From assembly GCF_024764775.1 (NCBI RefSeq), contig NZ_JALIGC010000038.1, forward strand, positions 508,470 through 572,469: a stretch of 64,000 nt of DNA, read 5' to 3'. The notes beneath the pieces are model-generated. The model searched no databases. It was not told the origin of the DNA and saw only the letters and a program-made list of their open reading frames with translations. The translations under genes and the position numbers were made by a program. Below, piece by piece: positions 63,926 to 64,000 of this stretch (within the stretch, counting starts at the first letter, position 1; every line of letters starts with the position of its first letter). Source of the stretch: Scandinavium manionii (GTDB lineage: Bacteria; Pseudomonadota; Gammaproteobacteria; Enterobacterales; Enterobacteriaceae).

Positions 63926-64000
63926 ATGCCTGGCAGTTCCCTACTCTCGCATGGGGAGACCCCACACTACCATCGGCGCTACGGCGTTTCACTTCTGAGT
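63926..64000 (-). rRNA. rrf: 5S rRNA, 3' part
   Basis: The last 75 bp are the complement of the 3' part of 5S rRNA, identical in pattern to E. coli from ACTCAGAAGTGAAACGCCGT to the closing GAACTGCCAGGCAT. The gene continues beyond the right edge. Position beside metA corresponds to rrnE. Confidence 0.97.

Overview
The window is chromosomal DNA of an enteric bacterium (Enterobacteriaceae). Nearly every protein is close to its E. coli K-12 counterpart in length and sequence, and the gene order matches the E. coli soxS-uvrA-malB-lysC-metH-aceBAK-rrnE stretch read in reverse. Several E. coli neighbours are missing (yjbQ, xylE, pepE, arpA, yjaA/yjaB) and lineage-specific genes are inserted. This, with REP/ERIC-type repeats, suggests Enterobacter or a close relative (Lelliottia, Leclercia, Kosakonia) rather than E. 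coli. The genus is an inference.

Layout. 1-2.9 kb: 5' end of the c-di-GMP phosphodiesterase gene pdeC, a diguanylate cyclase gene, and yjcB. 3.0-20.3 kb: SOS and housekeeping genes: ssb/uvrA with a shared LexA box, yjbR, aphA, tyrB, alr, dnaB, qorA, pspG (sigma-54 type promoter), dusA, a TraF-like outer-membrane gene, a cupin gene, zur, yjbJ, dinF, lexA (two LexA boxes) and dgkA. 20.4-24.3 kb: plsB, ubiA, ubiC. 24.5-32.3 kb: the complete malB region (malK-lamB-malM diverging from malEFG).

32.5-36.9 kb: where E. coli has xylE there is an accessory catabolic cluster. It holds a MalI-like LacI-family regulator facing an operon of a MalX-like PTS EIICB, a NagB-like deaminase and a cytosolic glycosylasparaginase, with a palindromic operator candidate and a CRP site at the promoter. 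It looks like a system for taking up and splitting an amino-sugar-asparagine conjugate, and it is the most interesting part of the window.

37.0-41.4 kb: psiE and the yjbEFGH exopolysaccharide operon. 41.9-50.3 kb: an orphan arabinose/fucose isomerase-like gene, pgi, a CPA1 Na+/H+ antiporter gene, lysC behind a lysine riboswitch, a PanS-like transporter gene and yjbD. 50.3-62.5 kb: rluF, yjbB, metH, iclR and the glyoxylate-bypass operon aceBAK. 62.7-64.0 kb: metA behind tandem MetJ boxes, then the 3' part of a 5S rRNA gene at the end of an rRNA operon.

The intergenic spaces are rich in palindromes: an ERIC element, a REP-like element, a nested 120-bp element between malF and malG, and a recurrent CCCTCTC/GAGAGGG hairpin that sits inside operons at places where E. 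coli carries REP sequences (malE-malF, aceA-aceK).
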